Shown: positions 31,771-45,139 of the stretch, piece by piece
Numbering within the stretch: the first letter of the stretch is position 1
Layout of the letters: each line of letters starts with the position of its first letter
Assembly: GCA_009761415.1 (NCBI GenBank)
Contig: QUOL01000033.1
Location: forward strand, 1-64,000
Source of the DNA: Sarcomyxa edulis
Taxonomy: Eukaryota > Basidiomycota > Agaricomycetes > Agaricales > Mycenaceae
Direction of reading: 5' to 3'
Length of the DNA stretch: 64,000 nt
Translations under genes and position numbers: made by a program
The notes under the pieces: generated by a model
Told to the model about the DNA's origin: nothing
Database searches by the model: none
Seen by the model: only the letters and a program-made list of their open reading frames with translations

Positions 31771-34131
31771 ACCGTAAGTTCGATGGTCTTTTTCTAACCA
31801 TCGATACACTGATTTACTATTAAATATCGCAGTGGGTTACACGATAATTGCTTTCAACCAAACCAAAAAACGCACGTTAACGTCCTCGACGGCTTCTCCG
31901 ATTCAAAAAATGACCTGTTATCGCGTTTTTGAACGCTTCACTTTTCCTAGACCAAGGCAGCGAAAAAAAAAGGTTTCGGTCTTGTAAGTATTGCATAACC
32001 CGAGTGCGTGTGGATGACGAGAGGTGTCGTTCCAAGGTTTCGAGCGCTCATAAGGCGATATGTGAATACGGGACCACAGAGTCCTATGCAACCGAGCCGG
32101 TATGTATTTACATCTGTGGCATATTGTCCTTCTCTCAAATGCGTACTTTGATCTGTTTTAGGAGGAACACGAGCCTCGGGTCTCCAAAACACCATGGCTG
32201 AGCTTGAAGGAAATCCATGCTTCCATTTTAACTCTTAGTCACAATCACAAACTCGTCGTCGTCTGTAAGCTTGCCATCTTCACTCCCTACCGCCCCCACT
32301 CGTCTTCGTTCTTTCCTTTCACAATACTTACTCATGTTCACTCATCATTGGTCCCGTCATTGGTTCCCTTCTCATTCATTCATCTACTGTTCATCTTTCC
32401 TCGTTTTCCATCCCGACTAACTCCAACTCACACCTTCACCCCGCCCCAGACACCGCTAGATACAGAAGCACTCACACCCATCGGTTTCATCCCCACGCTT
32501 CACCTCCACTTTGCCTCCCCTTCACCACCACCGCGGTATGCACGTTCGGACGTTCAGCTTCCTCTCACTCGTCCATTCTTCCATATTTGTCCAAAGATTG
32601 TTCCTCGTTCCTCGTTCCTCGTTGATGCTTCTATATTCTTTGCTTACTCATTCACCTTCTTTCCTTACATTCACTGTACCCCATCCGAAACCCTACACAA
32701 CCACCACTACCGTTCGGATCTGCGGTGTCGTATGGTGAGCGTCGGGGAAGGGAACGGCGTAAAACGACTTTGTAGATTTGTTGATTGGGAAGGAGGGTTG
32801 AGTACGGGGTACGGGGTATGGCAGCTACTTTGGAAGGAGGCGTGGATGCGGATGTGGTTCAACCTGTGACGTTGAGGTAGAGACTTGGAGCGCCGAACGG
32901 AAGACCCAGACCCGCGGCACCTCACGCTGCACTCGACTCTAATACTGGTACAAATGTAACTCGAGGGGCAGAATTGGAAATCACATTGCCACGGTGCTTA
33001 CGCCTGCGCCTATGGATGTAAAGGAGCTTTGGTGTTTTTGGTTTGCTGAGTTGTTATGATTATGGTACGTCAATAACTGTATTGGTTTCTTGCTGTTAAT
33101 ATTATTTATTCGATGCTCACGCGTACGGTACAGTAGGTGTTGGATGGGAAGGTCTGTAACAAACGATACGCCCCTACAGTATTAGCCAAGTTATGTTGAA
33201 TTCTCATACGAGGATTTCGATTCAAGACAGTTGGTCTGGAGTTGAGCATCATTATACCCTATGATACCCATTCCGACCGACCGACCAACCGTCCTCCTCC
33301 GTGGGCTCTACCCTCTCCTCGGTGTGCATCTACAGAGTTCTATATCATCTATTTCAGACGAAATGTCTGCTGACGGCGCCTCACAAAGCGCACTACTCTC
33401 CTTTTCTCAGATTTTCTCAGGAAGGGAGGGATATTCAGTGACAGGAGGAGAATAACGCTAACGACTAACTTACTGTACCACTGTCTGCGTTATCGATTGT
33501 CTGCCCCACCTTCCAACGAGTACCCAGAAACGTCTCGTCATTCGTCCAATCCCATACATCCATCTCGCATCTCTATATCGATCGATAGTCAGACACCGTC
33601 CTCATCTCACGGAACGTATTCCGCCGGTGCTGCACTTTCGGGCGACCGATGTTGCCATCCAGACTATCCTAGGCAAAACTTGAAACATGGGGCGAGACAT
33701 TTCATTCTTGTAAGTATCTTATTAACTTTCTGACCGTCAGTGCGCGATTGGATGATACTTCGCTCAACTTTTTCGTCCGCAGGCAGTCTGGATAACATAA
33801 AGAGCAAGCATACAGTCCAAGCAGAATGGTATAAGTTCGTCTGAGAGTTCACGAGCTGCTGTGGAATTTAGATCTCGAAATACCGCACAACTTCAACACA
33901 GGACGCCATCCCATCTGGCTCATGTCCCCGTCTATCTATCAGTGGGAAGATCGTCGTGAAGACTCTTGATCCATGACCGAGATTCAGGTACATCTTCCAC
34001 CAGTTTTCTGGAGTTCAGGTGGACGTTACTTAGGAGATCCCTATATAACTGATTTGTTGTAGAATTTTATCAGGTCCAAAATCTTTGCTGAAGTTCGAGA
34101 CTTCTGCAGTGTTAGCTTGACTACTTATCTA
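31771..34131. other. 2.4 kb without a supported gene
   Basis: A long pyrimidine-rich frame at 32204-32869 looks like low-complexity noise. 33497-33733 is open but unrecognised. No splice chain or family motif was found. Confidence 0.4.
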
Positions 34132-37100
34132 CTACGCTACCGGCTTCAGGTAAATATCAAAGTCGTGGTTTTCTAATGATCCGTGCAGAGAATTTCCTAG
34201 TAAGACATGGTCCTGCTGCAACCGTTCGACATAGTTTTTCCATGATAGCTGACGGTGGCTTCGGAACGAAATAATTTGACGTGCAAAGCCCTCTACAATT
34301 TCTGACCAACTGGGACTTGACAACACAATGGAGCCTTGCAGGGGTTCGATCGTTCCAGTTGCCCATTCCGAGATTGCGGTGAGAATCTGCAAAATTTGGT
34401 CAGCATATCGCGTTTCGTCTATAATCTGAATATTCGCACTAGAGTGGCAGCGCAAGCAGTGCAGGTTTGTATCGCCAAGTCGTCCTTTGGAAGACCCCCC
34501 TGTGGAATTGTTGGGCCAAGGAGCAACGCAGCAGTAACCTGTATGAGCACAGGGTCCCCTATCGCTGTGAAATCCTTCGGTTCATCACTGCTATACAAGA
34601 ACGGGGTAGTCCGATATAATTGTCTAGCTTGAAGCATGGCTGCTTCCTGGGAGAGGGAGGCAAGGCCATACTCCTCTACCATGTGGCTGCGCGCGACCAT
34701 CATAGCGTAATCGGTGTTCACATACAGCCTTTCGGATAGCGGATTGTTCTGGAAGGGCATGTCGGAGGGATACTCTGGCTGGATGCCAATGATGGGCGGC
34801 AGAAGGTGGTGAAACGCGTGCATTGCCCGCATGACCAAGATCTGCTTCTCAAATGCCGTATACTGAGTGCCGGTGACTTGCTGTAGACTTTCCACAGCAT
34901 AGTGTTTAGTCGCTGTGCCAGAGCTGTGCTGGGATTGTTCATCAAGAACGGATACCTTATCCACGCGTTGTAGAAGCGAAGAGAAGTGCCTGCGGAGCAA
35001 CGCTGAGAGTAGAATACGGCAAGCGTTTGCCTCCATCTGTAACCCATCTGATTTCAGTAGATGCTCAACATTTTCGGAGCTCCATCTCCTCGACTTCGAC
35101 CTTCGACCTGGCTTCCAGAAGATGTAACTTCTGAGTTCCTCGTGCGGTACCCCAGGATATTCCTTCTCGGCAAGGGAAATCTCAACAGGTCGAAATATTG
35201 CCAGGTACAGCAGCAAAGGAAGCATGACTCTGGATGGAAGGAGCCACAAAGAACTGTCGTTGCGAGGTATCAAGCGAAAGGTCGCTGACTGCGAAACTCT
35301 GGGGTTGACCAAAGCACCTTGACCATCTATGAGCCTGAGATTACGTGGTAGATGGCCGTCGGCGGCATACCGCAGATCCGTCGTTTGCCAACTTCTAGGG
35401 GGGACAGAGACTGCCCCAGAGTACAAACAGAGCAGGAACATGCGCAGAAAATTCTGTCCCCGCTCTAAGACGTCTTTTGGCGTCAGATTTCCGGCCGCAA
35501 TGTCCACTTCGAATGCATGGCGTAACGAGTTGGACAGCGATTGCATGTAGCCACTATCATTGGGCATCTGGAAGGGAGAATCTGCCGCTGCAGAATCGTC
35601 AAACGCCTGAAGGTTGATACCCAGAATTTGAGTGCCTATATCCGAAGGGAAAAGACACTTAAAGGTCTCCTCAAACCGCAGGATCTGTTTCGAGGGAAGC
35701 TGTCGCAGCGCCTCGTGCTCGAATTTACGCTCCTCGATAAATGCCCAGGATAATGTCAACGAGTCTCCTCGCGAGCTCCATAGGATGCGTGCGGAGGGTT
35801 GTTCCTTGTCTACAAACTTCAAAGACTCCGTCCATAATGACATTATGCGCCCATATGTGTAGGATTCGGTATTCCTGTCAACAATGCGACTGTTGTCCTC
35901 CATCTGCCTAGCATGGACAATGAGTTCGTACATCGTACAGTTACAACTGAAGAACTCACCTGGCCATGTAGCTGAAGACGTTGTTGCCCATGGAGCGGGA
36001 ATCGGGCACAACGGTGGTATTGCCGCTCTCGGCGTCACTCAGATCTCCAGGATATTGCTGGAGTTCCAGATCCACGTCGAGTGCTTCAACATCCTGATCC
36101 TCCTCCATCTCCTCCTCCTCCTCCATATTCGTCGACAAGGTGCCCTGTAGCGGAACATATTGGGCAGATGCACTATCCAGAAAGGCTAGCTGGACCAGTA
36201 CTGAGCGGGCCATCCTGATAACTTGGGTGCATGTTGACATGACGCACTTAGCCGACTTCCACTTCTTCTCCGGTGTCAAACACGCGAGCAAAATAGACTG
36301 TTCCAGTATGTTCGCTATGTTTTCCGAGCATTGTTCAGAAGTGAACATATCGGTGAGGAAACTGTGAATGAAGACCATTATCGTCAAGAGGTCAAGGCAT
36401 TTGGGGCTGGAGTTGGTTTGCGTGATGAGGTCCTGGACCATCAGCCGCTGCGTGGCAGTCAAGATAGGACAAAATTTCCCTAATGCTGACAGCTGGGTCT
36501 GATCTTTTGAAAGGTTGAGCGCATAATAGCGCAGTGCTATTGCAAACATCTTTGTGAAAACTGACCGGTATGCATGCAGGGTTTCGGGAAGAAGGTCACG
36601 AAAATATCCGTGATGTCTAGAAAGGCAGTTCAATAATAGAATATACTCAAGATGTACATGCCACAACGTACTTAGGATCTGTCATACGGGTGATGTGTGA
36701 CCGGAGAGACACGTGTGCGCGAGACACCCTTATTTCAGCCTCTTGAAGGTAAAGATACAATCCAAGGTGAATCTGCGTGAGAATGATCTCAATCCGTTGT
36801 GTAAGATCACGTTTTTCCGGCCAAACGTTCATCTTGTGTGATGGTAGTTTCGAAAGGCGGAAAATCGGGTCGAGGTCCTTGATCGCCCAGGAACTGACAT
36901 GTTCAGCAAAGCCAAACTGCGCCAAATGAGGTGCGCTGGTGTATGTCAAAGTCACAGAGCGCAAGGGTGTTGGATGGTTAAATTTGCCCCAGCTGGACTG
37001 CATGGCGATTTTGTAACCAGCGAATTTATTGTCCGTCCATAGTTGTATAGCATAATGCTTTTCTGTGGGGGTAGGTAGAGAAGCTCCAGGATGACGTGTA

Positions 37101-38724
37101 AGATGAGCCTTCATCGCACTGAGACAGAGTGTGATAGGGCATGTTGAGACTGGGCATCGAACCTGCTCGATAGGATCGGCAAGGCCAGGGATACCCTCTT
37201 CTAGACGCAGATCTTGGTGAATGTCATGATATAGAGTTTCCGGTGTTTGCCGTACCATGGGACCGACCAAGGCTGTGAGGTGGTCCAGCAGATGTTCAGA
37301 CTGATACGAAGTCTTGCGCGATTTTAGCGTGGTTTCCAGCGTTTTGGAGTGTAGAAGTGTGCTGTGTTTCGGAGATACGATGGCATTCATCAGTGGTGAT
37401 AGGTAAAGCTGGAAGAACGATAGCAGAGCACAGCCAGTGTAAGCGATGCTGCCTGGGTCCGGTTTTTCGATTTCATGTTGGCATTCGACGACCATACCGT
37501 TTCCGGTGAACCAGAAAACATCCCGGCCCTCCCGCTGCAATAGCTTCGCAGCTGATTTTCCGCGCTGATTGTGGTAATCCAGGGACATCCAGTGGGAAAT
37601 GACTTCTGTAGAGGTCAGAGATGGGGGCAGTGATGCATGTGAAGAGTGATTGGTAGACTTCGAGAATTGTACTTCAGGAACAAGGAGCTTGACCCTGAAG
37701 GCTGACCGTTCCTTCGTTGATTTTCGTGACAAGTAATTTGAATACAGGCTGATATTGAATTGACGACCGGGTGATTGTTTACCTGACTTGCATCCTGGGG
37801 AGAGTTTAGCATGCTTGGAGTGCGAATGTACCCAGAAGGCGCAAACAATGCACTGGTAGGATCTTTCGGGCTCTGGAAGGCCTGGAATAGGATGGCGAAC
37901 TTCGATGTTGCTCTGGCAGCGCTTAAAGAGCTCAAGAGCTGATTCGTTTTTGCGGAGACTGAAGGCGCCAAGAATGTGAGAGGACAGAGTGGTCGTGTCA
38001 ACGTCAACGATGGCAGCTTGCAACATGTCGTCAAGCTCAGGTGGAAGCAATAAGCTACGTCGCGAGGGTGATACCATTGCCTGTAATAGCGGACTCCAGT
38101 AGAGCCCCAAAAACGAAAGCGCGGCGCAACCAGTGTAGACAATGGACTCCCCGTGGATATCCGAGTCTGTGTGTTGACACTGACTGTTAGAAGGGTGTCC
38201 GACGCCATATGAGAGCGTATAGACGCTGTTCTGGCCCGCAAAGTGGCAAGACAAAGTGGCATTCTTGGATGTCTCAGCAGAAGGGTCGTTAACGGTGTGA
38301 AGAGCACTGGCAGCCATTAAACCCTCGTAGGCAGCATCGGCGTCAAGGACTGAACAAGGTCAGAAGACATCACGATTTACGAAGTGTCTGAACCTACCCC
38401 ATCTATCGGAAGTCTTCGTCATTAGGGGACGGGAGATTCCTGGAGCTCCCTTGCCAGGTCTGGCTGTCTCCTGCGGTGCAGTTGCGTCATGATTATCTTC
38501 TTCATACTCACTGCAGGTATCTATTTGCCTATAAGTCATTGACAAGGAGTTCGAAGAAGAGAGGAGTCTTCACCATCTATGCCAGTGAAAACTTTTTTGT
38601 GGGAAGTCATTCGGCGACTGCGGCGTAGGACTGGAGAGGCCCGAGACGATCTTTCTCGTGCAACCTTTTGTCGTTTAGTACCCTCACTCACTCCAGAAAA
38701 TCCTTTTGCCTTTCGTTTCGGCAC
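34132..38724 (-). CDS. large protein with two zinc-finger-like modules and a possible tyrosine-recombinase-like C-terminus
   Basis: Six exons (38724-38574, 38520-38398, 38349-36672, 36616-35960, 35907-34440, 34386-34132) splice exactly in phase to 1,443 residues with no stop. The N-terminus is basic (MPKRKAKGFSG). Two related modules follow. Each has a GIPGL-P pattern before a Cys/His group: YQCIVCAFWVHSHSKHAKLS (~257) and VRCPVSTCPITLCLSAMKAH (~495). This is loosely reminiscent of the OrsD/DUF3505 zinc region of fungal telomere-linked RecQ genes. The rest is helical with an acidic insert (~830-870). QHSSGTATKHYAVE at ~1193-1206 resembles the GHS...T...Y end of tyrosine recombinases, but I cannot place the other catalytic residues. 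No helicase domain is present. It is the only clean gene amid relics, suggesting recent mobility or selection. Confidence 0.7.
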
Positions 38725-39619
38725 TGGGTTATTTCACAGTTAGCTCTCAACAACGTCACGCTATACGAATGCGGGGCACCTGATCCCGAGGGTATCTCAT
38801 CGTCATCCTCTTCCTCAGAGGCGCCGGGTAGTGAGAGGGGGTTTTGTGAATTAGTGCCGTCGGCGCGGAACGTGCGGAACAGCGAGCTGGGGCTGCCTTC
38901 GCGGATAGAGCTCATTTGAGGACAGCTGAGTTGGACCAAGGGAGTGCCAGCTTCAAATATTATACCAGGTGTCGGTTTATGTTTTTTGGAGCTCAGAGGG
39001 GAACTGACTTACATAATTACCCAATATGGGAATAATTCGCTTAAACGGAACAATATTGGGGACGAAACCTCAATGGTGAGCAGCACCGGAAGTGTCGAGG
39101 TAAGCCGACCACACTCACTGCATTGTAGTGATACAGCTAGGAACAAACTTGGATTTGAGGATTTCCTTCGTCAACCCCGATTCAATAACCTTCCCAACAG
39201 CTCTCGACCCATGCCTTGACACTCCTTCGCCACTTCCATTCACATCCTCACCATATCCGGGTGCTCAGAGTCCCGTTGCCCCAAACCGAGATGAACAGCA
39301 ACTTCCCCCGCTCTGGCAGCAACACGATAACACTGCAGCGCCTTGCTCGTTTGACCGAGTGCATGCCCAAATTGTCCGTAGTGTAGCGTCATCATGGGAG
39401 TGTATGAGTCAGAGAGCGAGTATGTGCGTGTATGGGCTCTCAAATCGGCTAGGTGCTGTTTATTCAGTCAGCTACAATATACCAGAATGAAGTTGAGGAT
39501 GCTCGAGCAGTGATTGAGAGGGGAGCGAGATGGGAGTTATCGAATGGTTCCGTGACGAGGCTTTGTGGGACTGGTAACGGATAGATTCAACGTGGAAACC
39601 AACAAACAAAAATGAGAGC
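38725..39619. other. no supported gene
   Basis: Contains a plus frame 39128-39490 and a minus frame 39443-39240 (HYGQFGHALGQTSKALQCYR) with a TPR-like look. Both are too short and isolated to call a gene. Confidence 0.35.
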
Positions 39620-40635
39620 TTACGTGTTCGTGGGTGTTGACCTCATCGTCCATGAATGTCGATACAGACTTGGAGTCTCTCCTGAGAGTTTGAGTGACAA
39701 CCTAGAAGAGGTCGTCAGACGGATAACAGATTCCTTCGCTAGACAGCTGCTCACCGTCTTGATCTCTGCGCTGACGGTAGCCAAGAACAGTAGCGCCTGT
39801 ATCGGTGTAGCAACCTTATCCCGCAAGAAATACATGATTTTGTCGATCCAACAACCTATCAGCCATTGCATCGTAGACGACGGTTTAGACATTTGCTAGT
39901 GTGGATGCAAGGTTGAAGTTGTTAAGATCGAGGGGGTGGTGACGAGGATGTCGTATTGCTTGTGTATTATACGGGCTTTTTCAGTGGTGACGCTGAAAGA
40001 ACGTCAATCGAGGTGAATAGTATCCATGATCGATAGACTCACTTAGGGTTAGAATGTTCTACTTTGAAGGGGAGGCGTTTTAGGAGAGCGGTAGCTTGGT
40101 CTTTGATTTGCATCCCCAGCTCTCTCCTTGGCGAAAGGACAAGGATGGCGATGAATTTTTCATTCCGGCTGATTCTGCATAGATGCTCGATAGCGAGTAG
40201 TACGAAAGCGTCTGTTTTTCCTGTTCCAGTTTTAGCAAACCCCGTCTAGATGGCTGTCATTTATATTGACTGTTTTTCCGAAAGACTAGAAGTGAAGAAG
40301 GCGGTGACGGGCTACTCGGACACGCATACGAGATGGACGAGCCTAGAGAGGGTCTCCTGTGTAGAGTGTTGTTGTCAGCGTGTATATTGTTGAGAGAATA
40401 TGTGGATGAAGGTGGAGTTGGTGTCGTCGTGCGTGGTACGAGTAAGTCATCTCACGAGTCGGTGGTGGTGGTGAGAGTGGTCGTCGTGATTGTACGAGAA
40501 CGAGAGTATGGGACAGACTCTTCCGTCCCCACATCAACGTCTGCGAAAGAGATAGATGAAAGAGACGACGCAGCAGATTCCAAGGAAGATTTCGAATGTG
40601 ATTTTGCGCGTGCTTTTGCGTAGTCTGACTTGGGA
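39620..40635 (-). pseudogene. DEAD-box RNA helicase relic
   Basis: On the minus strand a Ser/Thr-rich N-terminal part (KSHSKSSLESAASSLSSISF) with a stop is followed by motif I in FAKTGTGKTDAFVLLAIEHL. Motif Ia is ILVLSPRRELGMQIKDQA, with TPTREL altered to SPRREL. Then come DILVTTPSI and a damaged motif II (VVYDAMADRLLD, where the family has VVLDEADRLLD) and a motif III-like LLFLATVSAEIKTV. Pieces sit in different frames with stops (for example in the DILVTTP segment). The AKTGTGKT plus ALLFLATVS style fits mitochondrial MSS116-type or related DEAD-box helicases that unwind RNA. The loss of DEAD and the frame breaks make it nonfunctional. Confidence 0.7.
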
Positions 40636-40949
40636 GGTGGGGGAGGTGGGAGGGGCTGTAGGCGCTAATAAGGACGTGTGCATAGAGTATGCAGTGGTGT
40701 ACTCACTTTGTCGCGAGAAGCGCTAGTATTAGCTGTGTGTGTATTCCTAGTGTGCTGGTCGTTCAGCCAGGAATGTACGTGCGTGTGCATGCCAGTGAGA
40801 TGACTGCATGTCAAGCGTGGTTAGTGTATGTATATACGAGTATATGGTGTTCTTACAAAGGGTAGGGTTATTCCTGTAGTCGTACTGTATGACTTAGCAC
40901 TATTGTTGAGAGGGTAGCCTTGAGAAAGACCGGGACCAAAGACTAGATC

Positions 40950-42400
40950 TCAGGATTGCTGATAACTTCCCCGAATTGTTTCAGACTCTTGCTGGCAGCT
41001 CTTGTACTTGTGGATGGGAATTGGTAAGAATGTCGCTGAAGCGAGGAATGACGATGGGCAGAGAAAGTGAACGTTGAGTCTGAGTGAGCAAAAGGTCATC
41101 GTTCCAAGAGGCTCGATGGACGAACTCGATGGGAGGATCGAAAGTTGTCCAAGGGTTTTGGAGAGCGTCTCGAGTGCGGACATAGCTGTTTGTCAAGGTT
41201 CGTAACATTCTTGTGAAGATCGCTTATTGCAGCCCGGACGATAGGAAGGTATTAAACACAGATTGTTACCAGGTTGAAATGTCGAGCAAGCGAGTGAATT
41301 CATCGATCTCCGTCTGTCAGAAGGACATGAAAAGTTCATCATACATGGCTACGAGAAAGGCAAGGGGGAAGATAGATGAGATGAATGACGGTGCTTACAT
41401 GACGTCAAAGCGTCATCATCCTTCCATACCTCGAACAAGACTGCGGCTTCGGAAACGCTTGCGGGAACAGCAAAATTTCGGAGGCCTTGGGTGTACTCAA
41501 CGACCATGGGTTGACGCCAAGGGTATCCTGTATTTGTGGGCCTTTGGCAATGCTCGCGCCAACGGTTCTTGACGAGGAAACAGGATGGCTCGACAAGTTC
41601 TTCGCCTAGAGACTCGCCGATAGACTCGTCCGTGGAACCAGATAAAGATGTGTGCGGGGTAAAGGACAGGGAAACATAGAGTGAACGGACAGAGTGGGAA
41701 GGCTTGTCGTATGAGATGCCGAGCGCTGCGCACAATTCAAGGGGTATTGAGAATTGAACGTTTGAAGCGTTTATGGCACCTACGACGGCTCCACGGTGCT
41801 GTGGGTGAGAAAGAGTGAGAAATAGAAGGGACTGTGATAGATTGGAGCGCGCACAAAGACACGTTTACCACTAGCAAATTCTAGGAGCATGCGTGGGATA
41901 GACAGGTGCCATGGTCTAATAGAGGGAAAATGTGGGTCTTTGTAAAGAGACTGGAAGTCGTCTATAGATATCCGCACGACACGGTGAATAGTTAATCAAG
42001 ATCGATGTTGGGAAATGCGTACTTTGTCTGTTTCTGACTCGGAAGTTCCTGTATCAACATCTCGAGTATCACTGGCGCCAAAGGACGTTCCTTGAGAGCG
42101 ACAAAGACAAGTTCGTGAAGAGAAGTCCCCGCTGAGATTCAGGACGTTTCTCGAACTCGTGGAGCTCTGTGGTTTCCAGATTTAATGAAAGTGCAGAGTT
42201 CGTGTCCATGAATTGTTCGGTTAGGGGGTTGGCTGTATGTTTGGGTAAGGATATCGTAGGTGTACTGGGCAGTAGAGTTGACGAGATTGGCAGCTAAAGA
42301 GTCGTGAGGAAAATGGAGCAGGATGCGATGATGACGGTTACCTCGTGGGATGTAAAGCACAATCTATTCTTTTGATCGTTGTAATCGTGGGTTCCAAGGG
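40950..42400 (-). pseudogene. unrecognised multi-exon gene relic
   Basis: Protein-like pieces on the minus strand in order are HDSLAANLVNSTAQYTYDIL...TFIKSGNHRAPRVRE (42350-42140), VALKERPLAPVILEMLIQEL (~42100-42040), and HRVVRISIDDFQSLYKDPHFPS...WHLSIPRMLLEFASGKRVFV (41990-41850). Then come LCAALGISYDKPSHSVRSLY...VKNRWREHCQRPTNTGYPW (41735-41420) and ALQNPWTTFDPPIEFVHRAS (41180-41100). The splice-like junctions and conserved-looking composition suggest one former gene, but stops and frame changes interrupt it. I do not recognise the family and assign no function. It lies directly upstream of the helicase relic. Confidence 0.45.
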
Positions 42401-44219
42401 TAAGGAACTCCCGAGATCAATCTGAGTCGGACTGTAGGGCAGTTCTTTGAGCGGTCGATCCGGAGCTTTGAGGGGAGGTTTTTGTAATAGCGGTAACCAC
42501 CCTCCAAGGCCCATAATTATCGGGCTTCGAATAGTTGTATATAAATCTAAAAATATAAGCTTTTTCGGTTTCGAAAATCGGATCCCGATCCAATCTTCCA
42601 GGTAGTAGTACAGGGATTTTCGGGATTATCGACGGCTCGGAAGCCCGTGCCAAACACTCCTCCACAAAAAAAAACATATCAATTCCACGTGATCAGATAT
42701 TACTCGCGTCTTGAGAAAAAAAGTCGCGTCGCGCGGCACAAATCCAAACGTTCAAACGTTGGACAACTAGGTACGTCCGTTCTCATCCTTATTCGACGTG
42801 ACCGTGACCAAATCCAACTCCATCCACAGCTACTACCACCACCATCACCACTACTACCACTACCAACCCAGGTATGTCGATCCTCCGTCGAATATCACCG
42901 CGAATTTGTTGAGCTTACTGTTCTTCTTCAAATCAGCTATAAGAAAACCCAGGTAAGACGATTATTACTGACTTTTTGAACGCGTTTCGACGTACCTATT
43001 CAGCATGTGCCCCGGACTCGTCATCACCTACCGTTGCGGCCGGCGTCGCTGGAGGACCAATTTCTGCGCGAATCGTACTCTTACTCGTCGCCGTCGAGGA
43101 TCCCGTCGCCGCCGTCAAGCCTGCGGCGTGCCCCCGCGCCTCAAGCTCCACACTGACCACTTTTGTGGCGCCATCGGATGCCCCCTCATCCCTGGCACTG
43201 CGTCGGCCCCGTCTCACTAGGTACGTTGTTAATCAGTTCGTGGTTCTTACTTCACCCTTGACTCGACTTGCGTAGGCGTTTCTCGACGATCTAACGGCTC
43301 AAAAAAGGGTGAAAGAAATGTTAGGGTTGAGCGATAGTTTGGGGGCGTCGTTTTAGCAGTTGCGATCTTCCGGGATATATTGAAAGGCCAATTTTTGATA
43401 GCGAGTCTGTGCGGTGATTAGCGATATTCCAGCAAATTAGTTTTCGAATTCTCGAGGTGTTCAGTGAGAAATGTTGGATGTTACGAACGGCTCGTAGAAT
43501 AGAGTCGGTGATATGATTACTATACCAAATAAATGTGAGTAGACGCTGGTAACTGCAGAATCGCGTACCCTAGTGAGCAAAAGTCAAGCAGGAAGACAGC
43601 AGATTGCGCGAGATCAGTGCGAGTCGGAGAGACGTGCTCGCAGCCTGAGAGCGTTTTGTGTGTGTGGAAACTCGAAGGGTGAGAGGCCACAGCGCGTTTG
43701 GTCTATACTCTTGGTCTGAAAGATAGATCTGCGTGTGTGCGTGAGTGAGTGGTCTTGAGTGAGTGTGCGTGAGAGAGTGTGTGTTCAGGATCGATGAGCC
43801 GCGGAGGTTTACGACATCTAAATATAATCTAAAATATAGAAATTTATCGACTATAGTTCAAGTTGCCCGTGAGTCTTACTCATCTGCTTCGTTCGGCGTA
43901 CTAGCCTCTCGTTGAAGTTCTGCGATGGGTAAGCCTCGAGTTTTACTCTCTTCTGATTTACTCGGCCATCCTTGAGGAAGGCAGGGTTGTTAGATTGTAC
44001 GTAGTGGGGAAGATTGATACCCAGCGCATATATGTAGAACGCAAATACAGCTTTTGGTTGATTTATGTGGATCTATATCTCATTTGTCACATCCCCTCCG
44101 GATCTCCTTGATGAAAGATGAGGCCGTCGACTCCCAGTCCCTCTGTTCCTCTGTCTGTCCGTATAACTATTGGTCCGTCCATCTATCTGTCCATTTCACC
44201 ATATGGCCGTTCATCTATC
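42401..44219. other. 1.8 kb without a supported gene
   Basis: Short frames around 42976-43275 on both strands are Arg/Ala-rich and probably compositional. The stretch 43640-43800 is GT/GA-rich (GTGTGTGTG, GAGTGAGTG words). No motif is recognised. Confidence 0.4.
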
Positions 44220-45000
44220 GAGTACTATGCATGTGCAACGAGTCCGATTATTGCAGAAGTTTCCTCCACGTTGTTGGCGTTGGCATAGGCATTGGGAGTA
44301 ACATTGTCTGTAAGGCGTACAACGATTCGAAGAGGGCGCTCTATTGAGATCGGGGTTTTGATCAGAATGAAGCGGAATTTGCTGGATTTGCGAGGCGTGG
44401 ACCAGAAATATGTGGATCCAGGGATGATATCGAAAAAAAAAAAAAGGCCAATAAGAAACTACCACTGGCAAGACTGGTCATGGTGGGGTCTATTCATGAA
44501 TTCGAATCGGGTGTGAATCGCTGATGCCAGAACATGGGAAGTTTGATTATATATATCAAGGCATGCGATGACAGTGACAGGGTGTGTCGAGAGTGTCTGC
44601 TGTTATACATAGGCGATTGCAAGATGTGGTACGGCAGTGTTGGGCATGTGAGAAACACCAAGGTCGATGAGGCTTTCTGGTGGTGTGGATGAGCTCTGAG
44701 ACCCTAAAGTACTCCTGGGTTTGTCGGGATTTCTTGAAGAGGTCGTGAACGATGCTTGTCGCGTAGAACGACTGCGAGTACAAAATGAGCGAGGAAAATG
44801 CTTACCTCAAGATCCAATCTCCCGCGTGTCCTGATTTCCCCTAGTATATCCTGCCTGTATCCTAGATACAAGATAGGACCTGTTATAAGGGTAGGAACAA
44901 GGTCAATATAGTATAGATACGTGTAGAAGACGGTAGGACTTACCGAGATTCGTCGTGGTCGATCAGAAACCACAGATGTTCTGCAATGTGGGAAATAGAT
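44220..45000 (-). repeat. inverted duplication, left arm
   Basis: The reverse complement matches 48115-48900. The most similar block is 44810-45000 versus 48115-48325 (TAAGTCCTA, CTTCTACAC, TATCTATACT, AGGATACA, CAGGATATACTAGGGG). Both arms include apparent exons with proper donors. The arms read LWFLIDHDESR (left) and LWFLVDHNKTR (right) before a GTAAGTCCTA intron, so a piece of an unknown gene was duplicated in opposite orientation with ~3.1 kb between arms. Confidence 0.75.
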
Positions 45001-45139
45001 GGTAGATTTAGTGGAGGGAATTGTGCGGTGCTCGTGCTGTCGTGGCGCTCCTGTGGTACCTAGAGTGAGCGACGATGGGGCGGAGAATGATAGAGAAGCC
45101 CGGGATTCAGACCGGCTGGTGAAAGAAAGCGAGTACTTG

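Noticed and set aside
32204..32869. 221-codon open frame
   Set aside because: Phe/Pro/Ser-rich low complexity from a pyrimidine-rich tract, no motif and no homolog recognised.
39240..39443. TPR-like minus-strand fragment (HYGQFGHALGQTSKALQCYR), possibly from a cohesin-loader (Mau2)-like protein
   Set aside because: Only ~60 residues, isolated, no second motif; the resemblance is too weak to annotate.
43640..43800. GTGTGTG/GAGTGAGTG-rich tract as telomeric repeat
   Set aside because: Irregular and lacks TTAGGG units; no telomere repeat was seen anywhere in the window.
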